This document shows positions 33,905-45,291 of a DNA stretch of 64,000 nucleotides, in pieces. Source of the DNA: Terebella lapidaria (lineage: Eukaryota > Annelida > Polychaeta > Terebellida > Terebellidae); assembly GCA_949152475.1 (NCBI GenBank), contig OX424559.1, positions 38,175,119 to 38,239,118 on the forward strand. Reading direction: 5' to 3'. Every line of letters begins with the position of its first letter. The first letter of the stretch is position 1. The position numbers were made by a program, and so were the translations under genes. The notes beneath the pieces were generated by a model. It ran no database searches. It saw nothing but the letters and a program-made list of their open reading frames with translations, and was not told where the DNA came from.

Positions 33905-33937
33905 TCTTTAAATAAATAAAGTTTACATTTACATTTA
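33905..33937 (+). terminator. LINE 1 3' end: poly(A) signal and short tail repeats
   Basis: AATAAATAAA at 33911-33920, followed by GTTTACATTTACATTTA up to the target duplication. The ACATTT repeats are the likely priming tail. Confidence 0.7.
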
Positions 33938-33949
33938 CAGTCCTATAAA
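33938..33949. repeat. LINE 1 target-site duplication (right)
   Basis: CAGTCCTATAAA directly after the ACATTT-rich 3' tail; a perfect match to 28190-28201. Confidence 0.9.
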
Positions 33950-34240
33950 TTTCAGATTGATTGAATCATTTGTCATTGAGTTATGAGCACAGACATTGCA
34001 TTGAAAAGTTGCGGGCGAAAAATAACCAAAATCGTAACCCCCAATTTTTGGACATTGGGCGATAATAGAGAGTTTTCATCGCACGACCATTGGCCATACA
34101 CCTTATGTTTGGGAATTGGCCAAAGAAAAATACAAACATAATCGGAGAAATTAATATCAAGTGGAACCGGAGTTAGAGTGAATTATGTGATTTCCACTTT
34201 TTCCATTGCCATGGCAACCGTTTTTTTTCGATTTTTACAT
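33950..34240. repeat. Diverged ~330-bp repeat, right of LINE 1
   Basis: Continues the family at 27290-28189 ('cccccaatttttggacattgggcgataatagagag', 'cgaccattggccatacacc', 'ttgccatggcaacc'). It shows that the LINE inserted within this repeat tract. Confidence 0.65.
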
Positions 34241-34249
34241 TCCAACGCA

Positions 34250-34970
34250 GTGTCCTCACTCGTATATATATTATTACTGTATTATATTACACATAATATG
34301 TTACGGGCCATTGTGAATATAGCCTACACTTTAAATATAACATTTAAAGGTGAGCATTCATGTTTGTATATGTTCCATTTATATTTACTGAGAAATTATA
34401 ATATGGACCTACGTGCATATGATCTCTGGAGGCTTCCCTTTTATTTTACAGATGTGGACCGATACATATGTGTGGCATATCGTAGGATTGATATCAAAAC
34501 TACCATATTCCCAGATTAATGTGGATACCGTTCTCACTAGATTTGACAGGGGGCTTTGCACAGGATTTACACAAAAAAAGGGTGATTTCATGAACCAATT
34601 GTAAAATATTCATCACAAAACGAAGCCCACGGACAAGCCTGTTACAAATGAATTGATGTCAAATGTAATATATTAATATGTATGGTTGAAATATGCAAAA
34701 AAAAATTGGGCAGTTGTGCACTAATTCCATCTTGTGTACAGTAGAAACAACTATAAATACACACTGTCTGCCCCTGATGACGCCAGTGTGGCTTCAGATA
34801 CAAATGTTTGGTCGGGCTTTGTTTCTATTCTGAAAGTTTTTGATGTTAGGTTTTTTATTGGCATCATCAAAATTTGGTCATCAGCGGTAGTAGGTTGATA
34901 CATACATTTCAATTATGTATTTAATAATACTCAATCTGCTTCAGTGACTGATTGACTTGTCTGCTGCAAT
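34250..34970. other. No gene recognised
   Basis: AT-rich DNA with short frames only. The overlapping frames at 34178-34604 have no recognisable content. Confidence 0.4.
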
Positions 34971-35249
34971 TTAAACAATAAGCTTATGTCGTCAAGATAT
35001 TAATTACAGCTGCTTGTGTATTAGAGATAATCACATATTTCCCTCATGTCAGAAGGAGAAGAGGCTTATGCGTAATATACATCGAGGGATGCTTCATACA
35101 TTGGAGGTTCCCTTTGAAGTGTCGGTAAATGACATGGGTAGTCTTCAGCATGTCTTCAGGATGTTTTGTACTTATATTCTCACCATGTCGACATGCACTG
35201 GGTTTATAGTGAATGCCCTGCGTTAATAGAGGTATAAAATGTAATAAAA

Positions 35250-36320
35250 TGTTACATTGTTGTTGTATTCATGATCCCGGTGATTTCATGATCATTATAA
35301 AGATATGGTAAAGATGCCTAAAAAGGGTCACCGGCGGCCGGAACATCACTGAAAACCACTGATGATGGTACCCGGGGCAAATATGACTCAGTTATGAAGG
35401 TACTCGACTGTTGTTTCTATCAAGCTCGCATTTGACACAACAAGATGACGACTGGCGATTCAGTTGGTTAAGCCATGATCTTTTTGCTGAAATACACGGT
35501 TAACTTCGAAATGTATGCTTTCTATTACTTTTATTATTGAATGAGCAAAAATGATACCAATCTTACATGGGAATATCAGTATACAAAGGAACTCGGAATG
35601 ATCGTCTAAGCAGGACTCGTCTATTTCGGATTGTCTATTCAGAATTCATCTATCTCGGATTACAACAGTTGGGCTGTAAACAAAAGATCGTGGTTTCCTG
35701 GAGTTCAGAGACGCGGCGACAGCAAAAGTATTTCACTAGGGAAGTCATAGAACGGTAATGAGTCATTGTCAAAACTAAGTTTTTTCTTTGGGCATATTAG
35801 TGTACATCAGTATACAGGGAATTATGTTCAGTGGTATTGACAGAACGTTTGCACCAGTGAAAAGCGTCGATCACTTACGACGAAACTTCTGTATTGCTGA
35901 GCGACCACGCCCAGGCTTTTTGCAGATTGGTGTCAATAAATGCATGCCTTTTAGGACCACCCCTTCAGACCATTTACGAAAGAAAATGAAAAATCTGTTG
36001 CTACGTAAATATCCTTGATATTCTGTGGTCGTTATCATATTCCAACTTAAGGTGATGTTTCAGGGTGTAGTTTACCAAATATTTGGTGTCTCTATCCCAT
36101 GAATAAGCCGTATGTCACAAAATCTTCACAGTTAAAATCGGACCTGATGCATTTTTGGAAGCTGCGAAAATTGCTGTTTACGACTTTTACATGCCACCCT
36201 GTCGACTTTTACAAGCCTTCCAGACCATTTACGACCCCCTATATTACACCCCGTGAAGTACTGGGTCAGGCAAGCACTAGGGCAAAAGACTTACTGTCTT
36301 AGCAATGTGCAGTAGTTGCA
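35250..36320. other. Unrelated DNA interrupting the array
   Basis: No gene or terminal repeat recognised. It separates two partial copies of the 1.3-kb unit, so it is an insertion or the residue of one. Confidence 0.4.
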
Positions 36321-36493
36321 TCCAGACAACTTCACAATAATAATGGTGTCAGTCATCGTGGAATACATGAATAGTATCACACACACATATACCTGGAAGA
36401 TTGATGCCACCTGTAGGAATTGACACAAAACAGCCATAGTAGTCATGATAATTCATAATGGTTACATGCAGAACACATGGAGTTGGGCATACC

Positions 36494-36618
36494 GACCCAA
36501 GTATCATACACTGCGCCTCATTCTATATTCAATAAGGATTAAAAAGGTGACAGACGGATTAAATGGCATTCATTTAGTGGACGAGTAGTATTAAGGCGCA
36601 GTGTATGATACTTGGGCC
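36494..36618. mobile_element. hAT-like MITE, copy 1
   Basis: 125 bp with ~23-bp inverted ends: CCCAAGTATCATACACTGCG on the left and its reverse complement on the right. It is flanked by the 8-bp duplication GGCATACC (36486-36493 and 36619-36626). Other 1.3-kb units show the unoccupied site ('gacatacattatacac'). The 8-bp duplication is typical of hAT elements. Confidence 0.8.
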
Positions 36619-36899
36619 GGCATACCTTATACACATATAAGCAAAACACAAAATATATACAGACATGAAGTGTCAAAACATTACAATGGCATATCAAGTT
36701 ATTAAGATCAACCATATAAGTAACAGCGTAGAATATATTATCGTGTATATTTGCGGGGAGCTGATGTGAAGGTAATAACAGCACAAGAACTGAATGATTA
36801 ATATGGCATGTATACTTTATGTCAGTGAGTTTTAGTGGGCAAAGAAGGGGTGGTGGATGGTATATTGCGCGAGGAGTTATGTAATTTGTAGCAAAACTT

Positions 36900-37015
36900 G
36901 GCCCAAGTACCGTACACTGCTCCTTAATACTACTCGTCCACTGAAAACATACCATTTAATCCGTCTCGCACCTTTTTAATCCTTATTGAAAGGCGCAGGA
37001 TATGATACTTGGGCC
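36900..37015. mobile_element. hAT-like MITE, copy 2 (opposite orientation)
   Basis: 116 bp, GGCCCAAGTACCGTACACTG to GATACTTGGGCC, flanked by the 8-bp duplication CAAAACTT (36892-36899 and 37016-37023). Internally it is the reverse complement of copy 1 ('ccatttaatccgtctcgcacc'). Confidence 0.8.
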
Positions 37016-37126
37016 CAAAACTTTTTGACCTCAACACACTGATATTGGGTTTGAAGTGTTGTTGATATGAAGAATTTAAGCCTTCTGACGTATTGCGTCA
37101 TTCGAGACTTTGAGTGTGATTTGGGG

Positions 37127-37247
37127 AGTAAGGTGCGGTATTCGACTTTCACCATGGTGATCTAACCCCCCTCATTGGCTAGATAGGCCCCTAGCACCAA
37201 CTCAAAAATACCATAGCTCACTAATGTGCTTATACCGCACCTTAAAC
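37127..37247. mobile_element. Mutator-like MITE with 9-bp duplication
   Basis: 121 bp with inverted ends TAAGGTGCGGTAT and ATACCGCACCTTA, flanked by a perfect GATTTGGGG at 37118-37126 and 37248-37256. A 9-bp duplication is typical of Mutator-like elements. A related unoccupied sequence is visible at about 58009 ('gtgatttggggtaaaaag'), before 'cagacactttgg'-type sequence shared by both places. Confidence 0.75.
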
Positions 37248-38522
37248 GATTTGGGGAACCTATTTTGTATTGGTTTGGCAGACACTTTGGGACACCTATT
37301 TATGATGGGCGTTCAACATTGGTCAACAATATGAGTGAATTGTTGTTGTCATTTTGGGTGAATGTTTTGTGCTAATGCACACTTTGGATCACTTATTTGT
37401 AATCTTGAGTGGACACTTTCAGTCAGTTGTTTGTGTACACAAATACAGTGACACCATTACTATGGTGGGGATGGCTACTACAACTTCTTCTAAGTGAACA
37501 TATTGCTCAGAGAACAAGCCTCTGGGACGCTAGTGACTGACTCAGTGCTTGCTACTGATCAAAATCAAGCCCCAACCCGGCAAATTTGTTGGCGAATGCC
37601 AATCATTGTGTATTTTCTCGTTCCAGCCATGCTTTGCATATTAGTCATTAACAGGTGAGCGTCCTGTGGATAAATTAGGGATCATGTACCAGCACCATTC
37701 ACATGCTTTTCATCTTGCCTATGAACGAGATACTTCGTTTGCATATGCCACCCTTTTCTGCTCTAATTTAAACAAAACCTAAGCCGATGAACTGCCGTCA
37801 ATGTATTATTTACAGCTGCTTGTGTACTAGAGAAAATTATATATTTCCCTCACGTCAAAAGGGGAAGGATTTGACTTAACGTTGAACATTGATTGAGGGA
37901 TGCCTCACACATTGGATAATCCCTTTGTGGAGTGGTGGCACATGACATGAGTAATTCCCAGGACACCCACACGTGTATGTTTTAGAGTTATTTCTTCACC
38001 ATGTCAACTTGCACTGGATTAATAATGACTAATAAGCTCTGGATTGATAGAGGTAGCAAACGTATTGAAAACCTTGTTATTCTATTCGTATGCGTACTTG
38101 AATCACTCTAATTAATGTTTAAAAATAAATTCAAAGTTAGAGTAACTGTCATGGGGTGTGTATACATTAGCCCAAAGCCTAACTATCAATTATGTTGTCA
38201 TTAGAGCCAGATTGAATCACACCACTACCCGGTACTCCCCAACAACGTTGCTAGGCTGCGGCTTGATGCATATCAATGGCAAGCACTGAGGCAGGCAAGC
38301 GCTCAGACGTGGTAGTGCATACCATCATCATGATGATGGTGTCACTGATGGATCACTCATCATGCAAAACATGAATGGTGGCGCCACTTACAACACATCA
38401 CACACACATATATACCTGGTAGAGTGCTGCCGCCTGTAGTAATTGACACAAAACAATAATAGTAATGATAATTCATAATATACACATGCAGAACACATGG
38501 AGATTGACATACATTATACACA

Positions 38523-39225
38523 CTTAGTTCACGGTTCTATTGTTCTGTGCAGTAGATTATTTTTCAGAATCTACTGGAAGACTGTTCCCAGTAGATTATT
38601 GCAGTAGGTTATTGTATCCAATAATCTACTGCAATATAATATACTGCATGTAAAAACAACAACTGCCAGTGTACAAACTGCACCTGCTCAAAGAAGACGC
38701 GCTGGTTTGCATACTAACGAGTCGTTTTCATCATTGCCAAAACCTAATTCGTTTGATACCACAGAACCCTGGTCGAGGCCAATACAATGTAGATGAGAAG
38801 GAGAACAATAGTTGTGGTGTTACTGTTGAGTCCCAATTCTAAGTTCACAAAGACAAGGAAAGGTGGCAGCATAAACAATGATCGTGAATGTAAAACCCTA
38901 TTCGTGTTCAAAATTCATTCATGATCTGGGATGGATATAATCATTATCATGCAAATTGTTTACTAGATGTAGACATCTATTAGCAAAATTTGGTAAATAA
39001 CGTGTTGTTGTATATCGTTGAAACTGACGAGAACGGCAAGCGAATATGTAATTGTATTCTTACGATATAATAATGCTGACAAAGTTGGGCATCACAAATT
39101 CAGACAGTGTCGCCCTCTGCTTCTAAACACTGTTCAAGTGTGAGAGTGTAGTTGTACACGCAGATTACTACTCGCAGGTGCATATACCAGCGGAGCTTAA
39201 TTGAGTTAAGGAACCGAGAACTAAG
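38523..39225. mobile_element. 703-bp TIR element in the array
   Basis: The ends CTTAGTTCACGGTTC (left) and GAACCGAGAACTAAG (right) are inverted with one mismatch. It splits a 1.3-kb unit inside 'cattatacacatataaac', with 'tatacaca' on the left and 'tatacata' at 39326 beyond an adjacent hairpin. It contains 'cagtagattatt' repeats near the left end (38550-38640). No coding capacity. Confidence 0.55.
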
Positions 39226-39227
39226 CC

Positions 39228-39325
39228 GGATAAGCGCTTCGGTGTCGCGCCTCTGGTAAATAATCGACTCCGCCTGCGGCGTCCTCGATTATTTTCCAGA
39301 CGCGCTCCACCTCAGGGGCTTATCC
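39228..39325. repeat. 98-bp fold-back hairpin
   Basis: GGATAAGC at the left pairs with GCTTATCC at the right. Further in, GCGCCTCTGGTAAATAATCG pairs with CGATTATTTTCCAGACGCGC with a few mismatches, and CTCCGCCTGCGGCGTCC is the loop. It abuts the TIR element at 38523-39225 and may be a separate fold-back MITE. Confidence 0.65.
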
Positions 39326-39375
39326 TATACATAAACAAAACAGCGTCAAAACATTACAATGGCATATCAAGTTAT

Positions 39376-39500
39376 GGCCCAAGTACCGTACACTGCTCCT
39401 TAATACTACTCGTTCACTGAAAACATACCATTTAATCCGTCTCGCACCTTTTTAATCCTTATTGAATATAGAGGACGGCGCAGGATATGATACTTCGGCC
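39376..39500. mobile_element. hAT-like MITE, copy 3
   Basis: 125 bp, same orientation and sequence as copy 2. The flanking 8-mers CAAGTTAT (39368-39375) and CAAGTGAT (39501-39508) match at 7 of 8. Confidence 0.7.
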
Positions 39501-39680
39501 CAAGTGATTAAAGCTGTAAGTATGCTATATAAAGAGATACTGTACAATCCCTTCGATCTTTTGAGACATCCCCTGACCCTTTCGTACTGACTGGTGACGT
39601 AAGTAGGTGCCTTTGGCCTAGGCCGACCAGGGGGATTTTCGGCCGTATAAAAGGAGGGGGCGACTGGCCTACAATGTGGC

Positions 39681-39969
39681 GGGGGGCGGGATGGTGCAGT
39701 GGCAGAGCGCTCGGCCCATGATCTAAAGGTCGTGGGTTCGAGTCCGCTCAGCGCCACTTGTGCCTGAAAACCTCCCACGCCAGTGCAGCCCGACTGGCGG
39801 TAAAAACAAAGGCCGGGTGGTGTCAGAGACTGTCTATGGTGTCTGGCACCTAAAAGATCCCTTGGGATTTATCGTAAAGAGTAGGGGATTTCCCCGATCA
39901 CGGGTTTCTGTCTAGGGGGCATATCATCGAGTTATGGCGCCCCCTTACCCCAAGTACAAGTACCAAGTA
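39681..39969 (+). mobile_element. tRNA-derived SINE
   Basis: 289 bp with a tRNA-like head: A-box region GGATGGTGCAGTGGCAGAGC and B box GGGTTCGAGTCC, an internal RNA polymerase III promoter. A conserved-looking body follows ('cctaaaagatcccttggg', 'gagtaggggatttccccg'), then an AAGTACAAGTACCAAGTA tail. It is flanked by a perfect 13-bp duplication, CCTACAATGTGGC (39668-39680 and 39970-39982). It depends on a partner LINE; none of the LINEs here has an obviously matching tail. Confidence 0.88.
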
Positions 39970-39982
39970 CCTACAATGTGGC

Positions 39983-40789
39983 ATACTCAATAGACCAAGG
40001 AGGCATACACATCGTCCTCAATGTCCGTATGTAATGCATTTCATTGTGTATATCTATATTTCAGTGTTTATAGCATATTGGTTGAATGTAGGGTGTGACA
40101 ATATGGGTGACATCTCTGACGGAATATTTTGTAATCATATAACATTGATAGCGTCACCCTTGATAGTCTGTCCAATTGTACATGTACATGCTATGTTACA
40201 GGTATGCACCTATTGGCATGTACTCTAGGTTAGTAATATAGCATACAATGACTGAGCACTGCTCAACAACATATGAGTACAAAATTTACCAGGTCACAAA
40301 GCCTGTTTGTATGTTGTGTACAAATATGTATGATAACTTTACTGTTGATGTGGCTACATTACGGGGATATATCTATGCACGTGAATTACTGGGAACCATA
40401 CAAATTCGTCACACCAATGGATAATACGTTCATTACGGCTAGGAGGGAAATATGTAGCCCTAATTATATGAGTAATTGTGTGCACGTATGGATATTATGC
40501 AATTATACTTTGCAGTTTGTGTGTTCTCTGACATCTGTGCTGTGGGGAACATGTCAAATGATCATCGACACACACTGCAAGAATGGCTTTATACCACTTC
40601 GCCGTTACTGCCGACTGCCTCTGGCCTCTGTCGTGGGCGGCCTGACTCGCGCCAGTGCATAGACCCGCCCACATTCGAAGCAAAACAAACAACGCGTGGT
40701 TCTGTGGTTTTACGTTCGGTTTATCCGTCGGGGAAGATCGTGGTCGTTATCATAATATTTTTTTTACATGGTCGTTTATCTATTTATAA
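39983..40789. other. Unrelated DNA within the array
   Basis: No recognised gene. Two overlapping frames at 40273-40820 have no family features. Together with 39500-39680 this is the insertion into which the SINE landed. Confidence 0.4.
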
Positions 40790-41029
40790 CATACTTACAG
40801 CTTTAACATCCAAAATATAAGTAACAGTTTAGAATATATTATCGTGTATATTGTGTGGGGAGTTTATGTGGTGTGAAGGTAATAACACCACAATAACTGA
40901 ATGGAGTGTGTGGGATGTAGACTTCATGTCAGTGAATTTGAGTGGGGAAAGGAGAAGTTTTGTGATTTTGTAGTAAACATTTTTGTACTTGGTTTTGAAA
41001 TGTAGTTTTAGAAATAACTTGTTTGACTA

Positions 41030-42296
41030 ATAGTTGTATCAATCAAGGTTTTTGTTCACAATATCCCAAAGTGTGAATCGTGACTTTTATGATACATCCA
41101 TGCTAAAATGTCATCAGGTCATCAGGTCATTCCATCAGCACAATTGAGGCGTGTGAGCATCCTGTGGATTTATTGGAGATCATGTACTGGCACCACATCA
41201 TTTGCATATGCCACCATTTTTCTGCTCTAATTTAAACAAAATATAAGGTGATGAAATGCCGTCAGGGTATTATTTACAGCTGCTTGTGAACTAGAGAAAA
41301 TTTACCCCAGGTCAAAAGGAGAAGGATTTGAAAAGGCTAACCTGTAATATAGATTGAATGATGTCTCACACATTCAGTAATCCCTTTGGAATTTTGTTAC
41401 ATCACATAGGTAATCCCCAGGACGCCCGTACTTGTATGTTTTAGAGTTATTTTTTCACCATGTCAACATGCACTGGATTGATAGTGACTAATAAGCTCTG
41501 GATGGATGGAGGTATCAAACGTATTGAAAACCTTGTTATTCTATTCGTATGCATACTTGAATCACTCTAATTAATGTTTAAAAATAAATTCAAATTTAGA
41601 GTAGATGTCATGGGGTGTGTGTACATTAGCCCAATGCCTAACTATCAATTATGTTGCCTTTAGAGCCAGATTGAACCACTCCATTATCCAGTACTCCCCA
41701 ACAACATTGCTAGGCTGTGGCTTGATACATATCATTGGCAAGCACTGAGTCAGGCAAGCGCAGTCACACAAGGATTGCTGACTGAACAATGTGTTCGCTC
41801 AGAAGTGGTAGTGCATACCATCATCATCATAATGGTGTCACTGGATGGATCACTCATCATGTAAGATATGAATGGTGGCGCCACTTACAACACATCACAC
41901 ACACATATATACCTGATAGAGTGCTGCCGCCTGTAGGAATTGACACAAAACAATAAAAGTAATGATAATTCATAATGTACACATGCAGAACATATGGAGA
42001 TGAACATACATTATACACATATAAACAAAACAGCGTCAAAACATTACAATGGCATATCAACTTATTAACATCCACAATATAAGTTACAGTGTAGAATATA
42101 TTATCGTGTATATTGTGTGGGGAGTTTATGTGGTGTGAAGGTAATAACACCACAATAACTGAATGGACTGTGTGGGATGTAGACTTCATGTCAGTGAATT
42201 TGAGTGGAGAAAGGAGACGTGATGGATGATAATTGCACGAGGAGTTTTGTGATTTTATAATAAACATTTTTTACTGGGTTTTGAAGTGTAGTTTTA
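41030..42296. repeat. 1.3-kb unit copy, nearly complete
   Basis: Starts at 'ctaatagttgtatcaatcaagg' and carries all landmarks through 'ttgtgattttataataaac'. Its right end is fused to the middle of the next copy, which lacks its first ~280 bp. Confidence 0.7.
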
Positions 42297-43349
42297 GGGT
42301 ATTATTAGCAGCTGCTTGTGAACTAGAGAATATATATTTTCCCCCAGGTCAAAACGAGAAGGATTTGAAAAGGCTAACCTGTAATATAGATTGAATGATG
42401 TCTCACACATTGAATAATCCGTTTGGATTTGTGGTACATCACATAGGTAATCCCCAGGACGCCCGTACTTGTATGTTTCAGAGTTAGTTTTTCACCATGT
42501 CAACATGCACTGGATTGATAGTGACTAATAAGCTCTGGATGGATGGAGGTATCAAACGTATTGAAAACCTTGTTATTCTAATCGTATGCGTACTTGAATC
42601 ACTCTAATTAATGTTTAAAAATAAATTCAAATTTAGAGTAGATGTCATGGGGTGTGTGTACATTAGCCCAATGCCTAACTATCAATTATGTTGCTTTTAG
42701 AGCCAGATTGAATCACTCCATTACCCGGTACTCCCCAACAACATTGCTAGGCTGCGCCTTGATGCATATCAATGGCAAGCAATGAGTCAGGCAAGCGCCG
42801 TCACACAAGGCTTGATGTCTGAACAATGTGTTCACTCAGAGGTGGTAGTGCATACCATCATCATCATAATGGTGTCACTGGATGGATCACTCATCATGCA
42901 ATACATAAATAGGGGCGCCATTTACAACACATCACACACATATATACCTGGCAGAGTGCTGCCGCCTGTAGGAATTGACACAAAACAATAATAATCAATG
43001 CAGAACACATAGAGATGGACATATGTTATACACATATAAACAAAACAGCGTCAAAACATCACAATGGCATATCAAGTTATTAACATCCACAATATAAGTA
43101 ACAGTGTAGTATATATTATCGTGTATATTGAGTGGGGAGTTTATGTGGTGTGAAGGTAATAACACCACAATAACTGAATGGAGTGTGTGGGATGTAGACT
43201 TCATGTCAGTGAATTTGAGTGGGGAAAGGAGAAGTGATGGATGATAATCGCGCGAGGAGTTTTGTGATTTTGTAGTAAACATATTTTTACTGGGTTTTGA
43301 AGTGTAGTTTTAGAAAAATAGTACACATAGTCTTAGAAATAACTAGAAC
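42297..43349. repeat. 1.3-kb unit copy, left end missing
   Basis: Joins directly at 'ggtattattagcagctgcttg', so the first ~280 bp were lost at the junction. The rest is over 90% like the copy before it by eye. Confidence 0.7.
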
Positions 43350-44690
43350 TAATAGTTGTACCAATCAAGGTTTTTGTTCACAATATCACAGAGTGCGAAT
43401 CATGATTTTTTTAATAGTGCAATGCTAAAATGTCACTGCGGGTCACCAGGTCATTCCATCAGCACAATTGAGGCGTGTGAGCATCCTGTGGATTTATTGG
43501 AGATCATGTATCAGCACCACATCATTTGCATATGCCACCATGTTTCTGCTCTAATTTGAACAAAATATGTTGTGATGAAATGCCGTTAGGGTATTATTTA
43601 CAGCTGCTTGTGAACTAAAGAATATTATCTATTTCCCCCAGGTCAAAACGAGAAGGATTTGAAAAGGCTAACCTGTAATATAGATTGAATGATGTCTCAC
43701 ACATTGAATAATCCCTTTGAATTGTGGTACATGACATAGGTAACATCCCCAGGACGCCCGTACGTGTATGTATTAGAGTTATTTTTTCACCATGTCAACA
43801 TGCACTGGATTAATAGTGACAAATAAGCTCTGGATGGATGGAGGTATCAAACGTATTAAAAACAATGGTATTCTATTCGTATGTGTACTTTGGTTACTCT
43901 AATAAATGTTTCGAAATCAATTCAAAGTTAGAGTAGCTGTCATGGGTATGTATAAATTAGCCCAAGGCCTAACCAGCGAATATGTTCCCATCGGGGCCAG
44001 ATTGAATAACACCAATACCTGGTACTCTCAAATAACATTGCTAGGCTGCGGCTTGATGCATATCAATGGCAAGCACTGAGTCAGGCAAGCGCCGTCACAC
44101 AAGGATTGCTGTCTGAACAATGTGTTCGCTCAGAAGTGGTAGTGCATACCATCATCATAATAATGGTGTCAAGGTAATATATACCTGGCAGAGTGCTGCG
44201 CCCGTGGGAATTGACACAAAACAATAATAGTAATGATCATTCATAATGTACACATGCAGAACACATGGAGATGGACATACATTATACACATAAAAACAAA
44301 ACACAAAATATATACAAACTAGAAGCGTCAAAACATTACAATGGCATATAAGTTATTAACATCAACCATATTAGTAACAGTGTAGAATATATTATCGTGT
44401 ATATTGTGTGGGGAGTTTATGTGGTGTGAAGGTAATAACACCACATTAACTGATTGATGAGTGTGGCATGAAGACTTTATGTTAGTGAGTTTGAGTGGGG
44501 GAAATAAAGGATAATGGATGATATATCGCGCGAGGAGTTTTGTGATTTTGTATTAAACAATTTTGACTTCAACATAAGTTGATTGTCAATTTCAGAAACC
44601 TATTTGATGTTCGTGAAGATCTGAAACAGCCAGTCATATTTATTTTATACAAAGTTAAATAATACAAGTAGCTTCAGAAACAAATAAAAC
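43350..44690. repeat. 1.3-kb unit copy, complete period
   Basis: The one copy bounded on both sides by the same landmark ('caatcaaggtttttgttcacaatatc' type), giving a period of about 1340 bp. It has a small deletion near 44176, where the 'acaacacatcacacacac' segment is missing. Confidence 0.7.
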
Positions 44691-45179
44691 TGATGGTTGT
44701 ACCGATTAAGATTTTTGTTCACATCATCAGAAAGTGTGAATCGTGATTTTCATAATAGGTCTATGCTTAAATGTCACTGCAGGTTATCAATGCATTCCGT
44801 CAATACAGCTACAAGTATGTGGGCGTTTGGGTTGGGGGAGGCGTTCAACCCTCTATATGCCTATGTATGGGCTTTTAAAGGAGGTTTCGTGCCAAGCTAT
44901 CCATGCATAGTGTGATATCAAAATTGTATTACTATCATCATTATTGGCATGTTTAGAGATAAACGTTTGTTATATGGGAGATAAAACACGTATACCTCTT
45001 TTGACGCAGTCTTAAAATAGCCTGTAGTTTGTTCTAAGCTCGGTGGTATTACATCTATTTTAAAGTCATTTGTGAGATTTCACCACTCGGCTAGGAAACA
45101 CTGATCATATGTGAGGATCAGAATTAACATTGTTTTAGCATGAAGCATGTCGGATTTCAACTTCAACCTTATAAATTTA

Positions 45180-45198
45180 AAAAAAAAAAAAAAAAAAA
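45180..45198. repeat. A18 tract
   Basis: A homopolymer directly before a fragment of the 1.3-kb unit ('actgactcagtgcttgctgctg'). It may mark the tail of a decayed retro-insertion occupying about 44830-45180, but no matching duplication was found. Confidence 0.4.
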
Positions 45199-45291
45199 CT
45201 GACTCAGTGCTTGCTGCTGATCAGAATCAAGATCCAACCTGGCAAATTTGTTGGAGAATGCCAATCATTGTGTAATGTCTCTAGCTCGAGC

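Larger units (their letters stand above)
28202..33937 (+). mobile_element. LINE 1: full-length CR1/jockey-like LINE with intact ORFs
   Basis: A 5736-bp element bounded by a perfect 12-bp target duplication. Structure: 5' leader 28202-28449, ORF1 (coiled coil, RRM, CTD, IMPACT domain), 278-nt spacer, ORF2 (leader peptide, 2A motif, APE endonuclease, RT, Cys/His knuckle), 3' UTR ending in AATAAATAAA and a TTTACATTTACATTTAC tail. Short 3' repeats instead of poly(A) suit the CR1/L2-like part of the jockey superfamily. Both frames are open and the duplication is perfect, so the insertion is recent and may be competent. Confidence 0.9.

Noticed and set aside
39690-39760. tRNA gene from the A and B boxes
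   Set aside because: The head is followed by a SINE body and tail inside a 13-bp duplication, and the cloverleaf is imperfect; it is the SINE promoter.
40273-40820. Two overlapping 110-130 residue frames as a gene
   Set aside because: No recognisable domain, overlapping frames, and located in DNA inserted into a repeat array.
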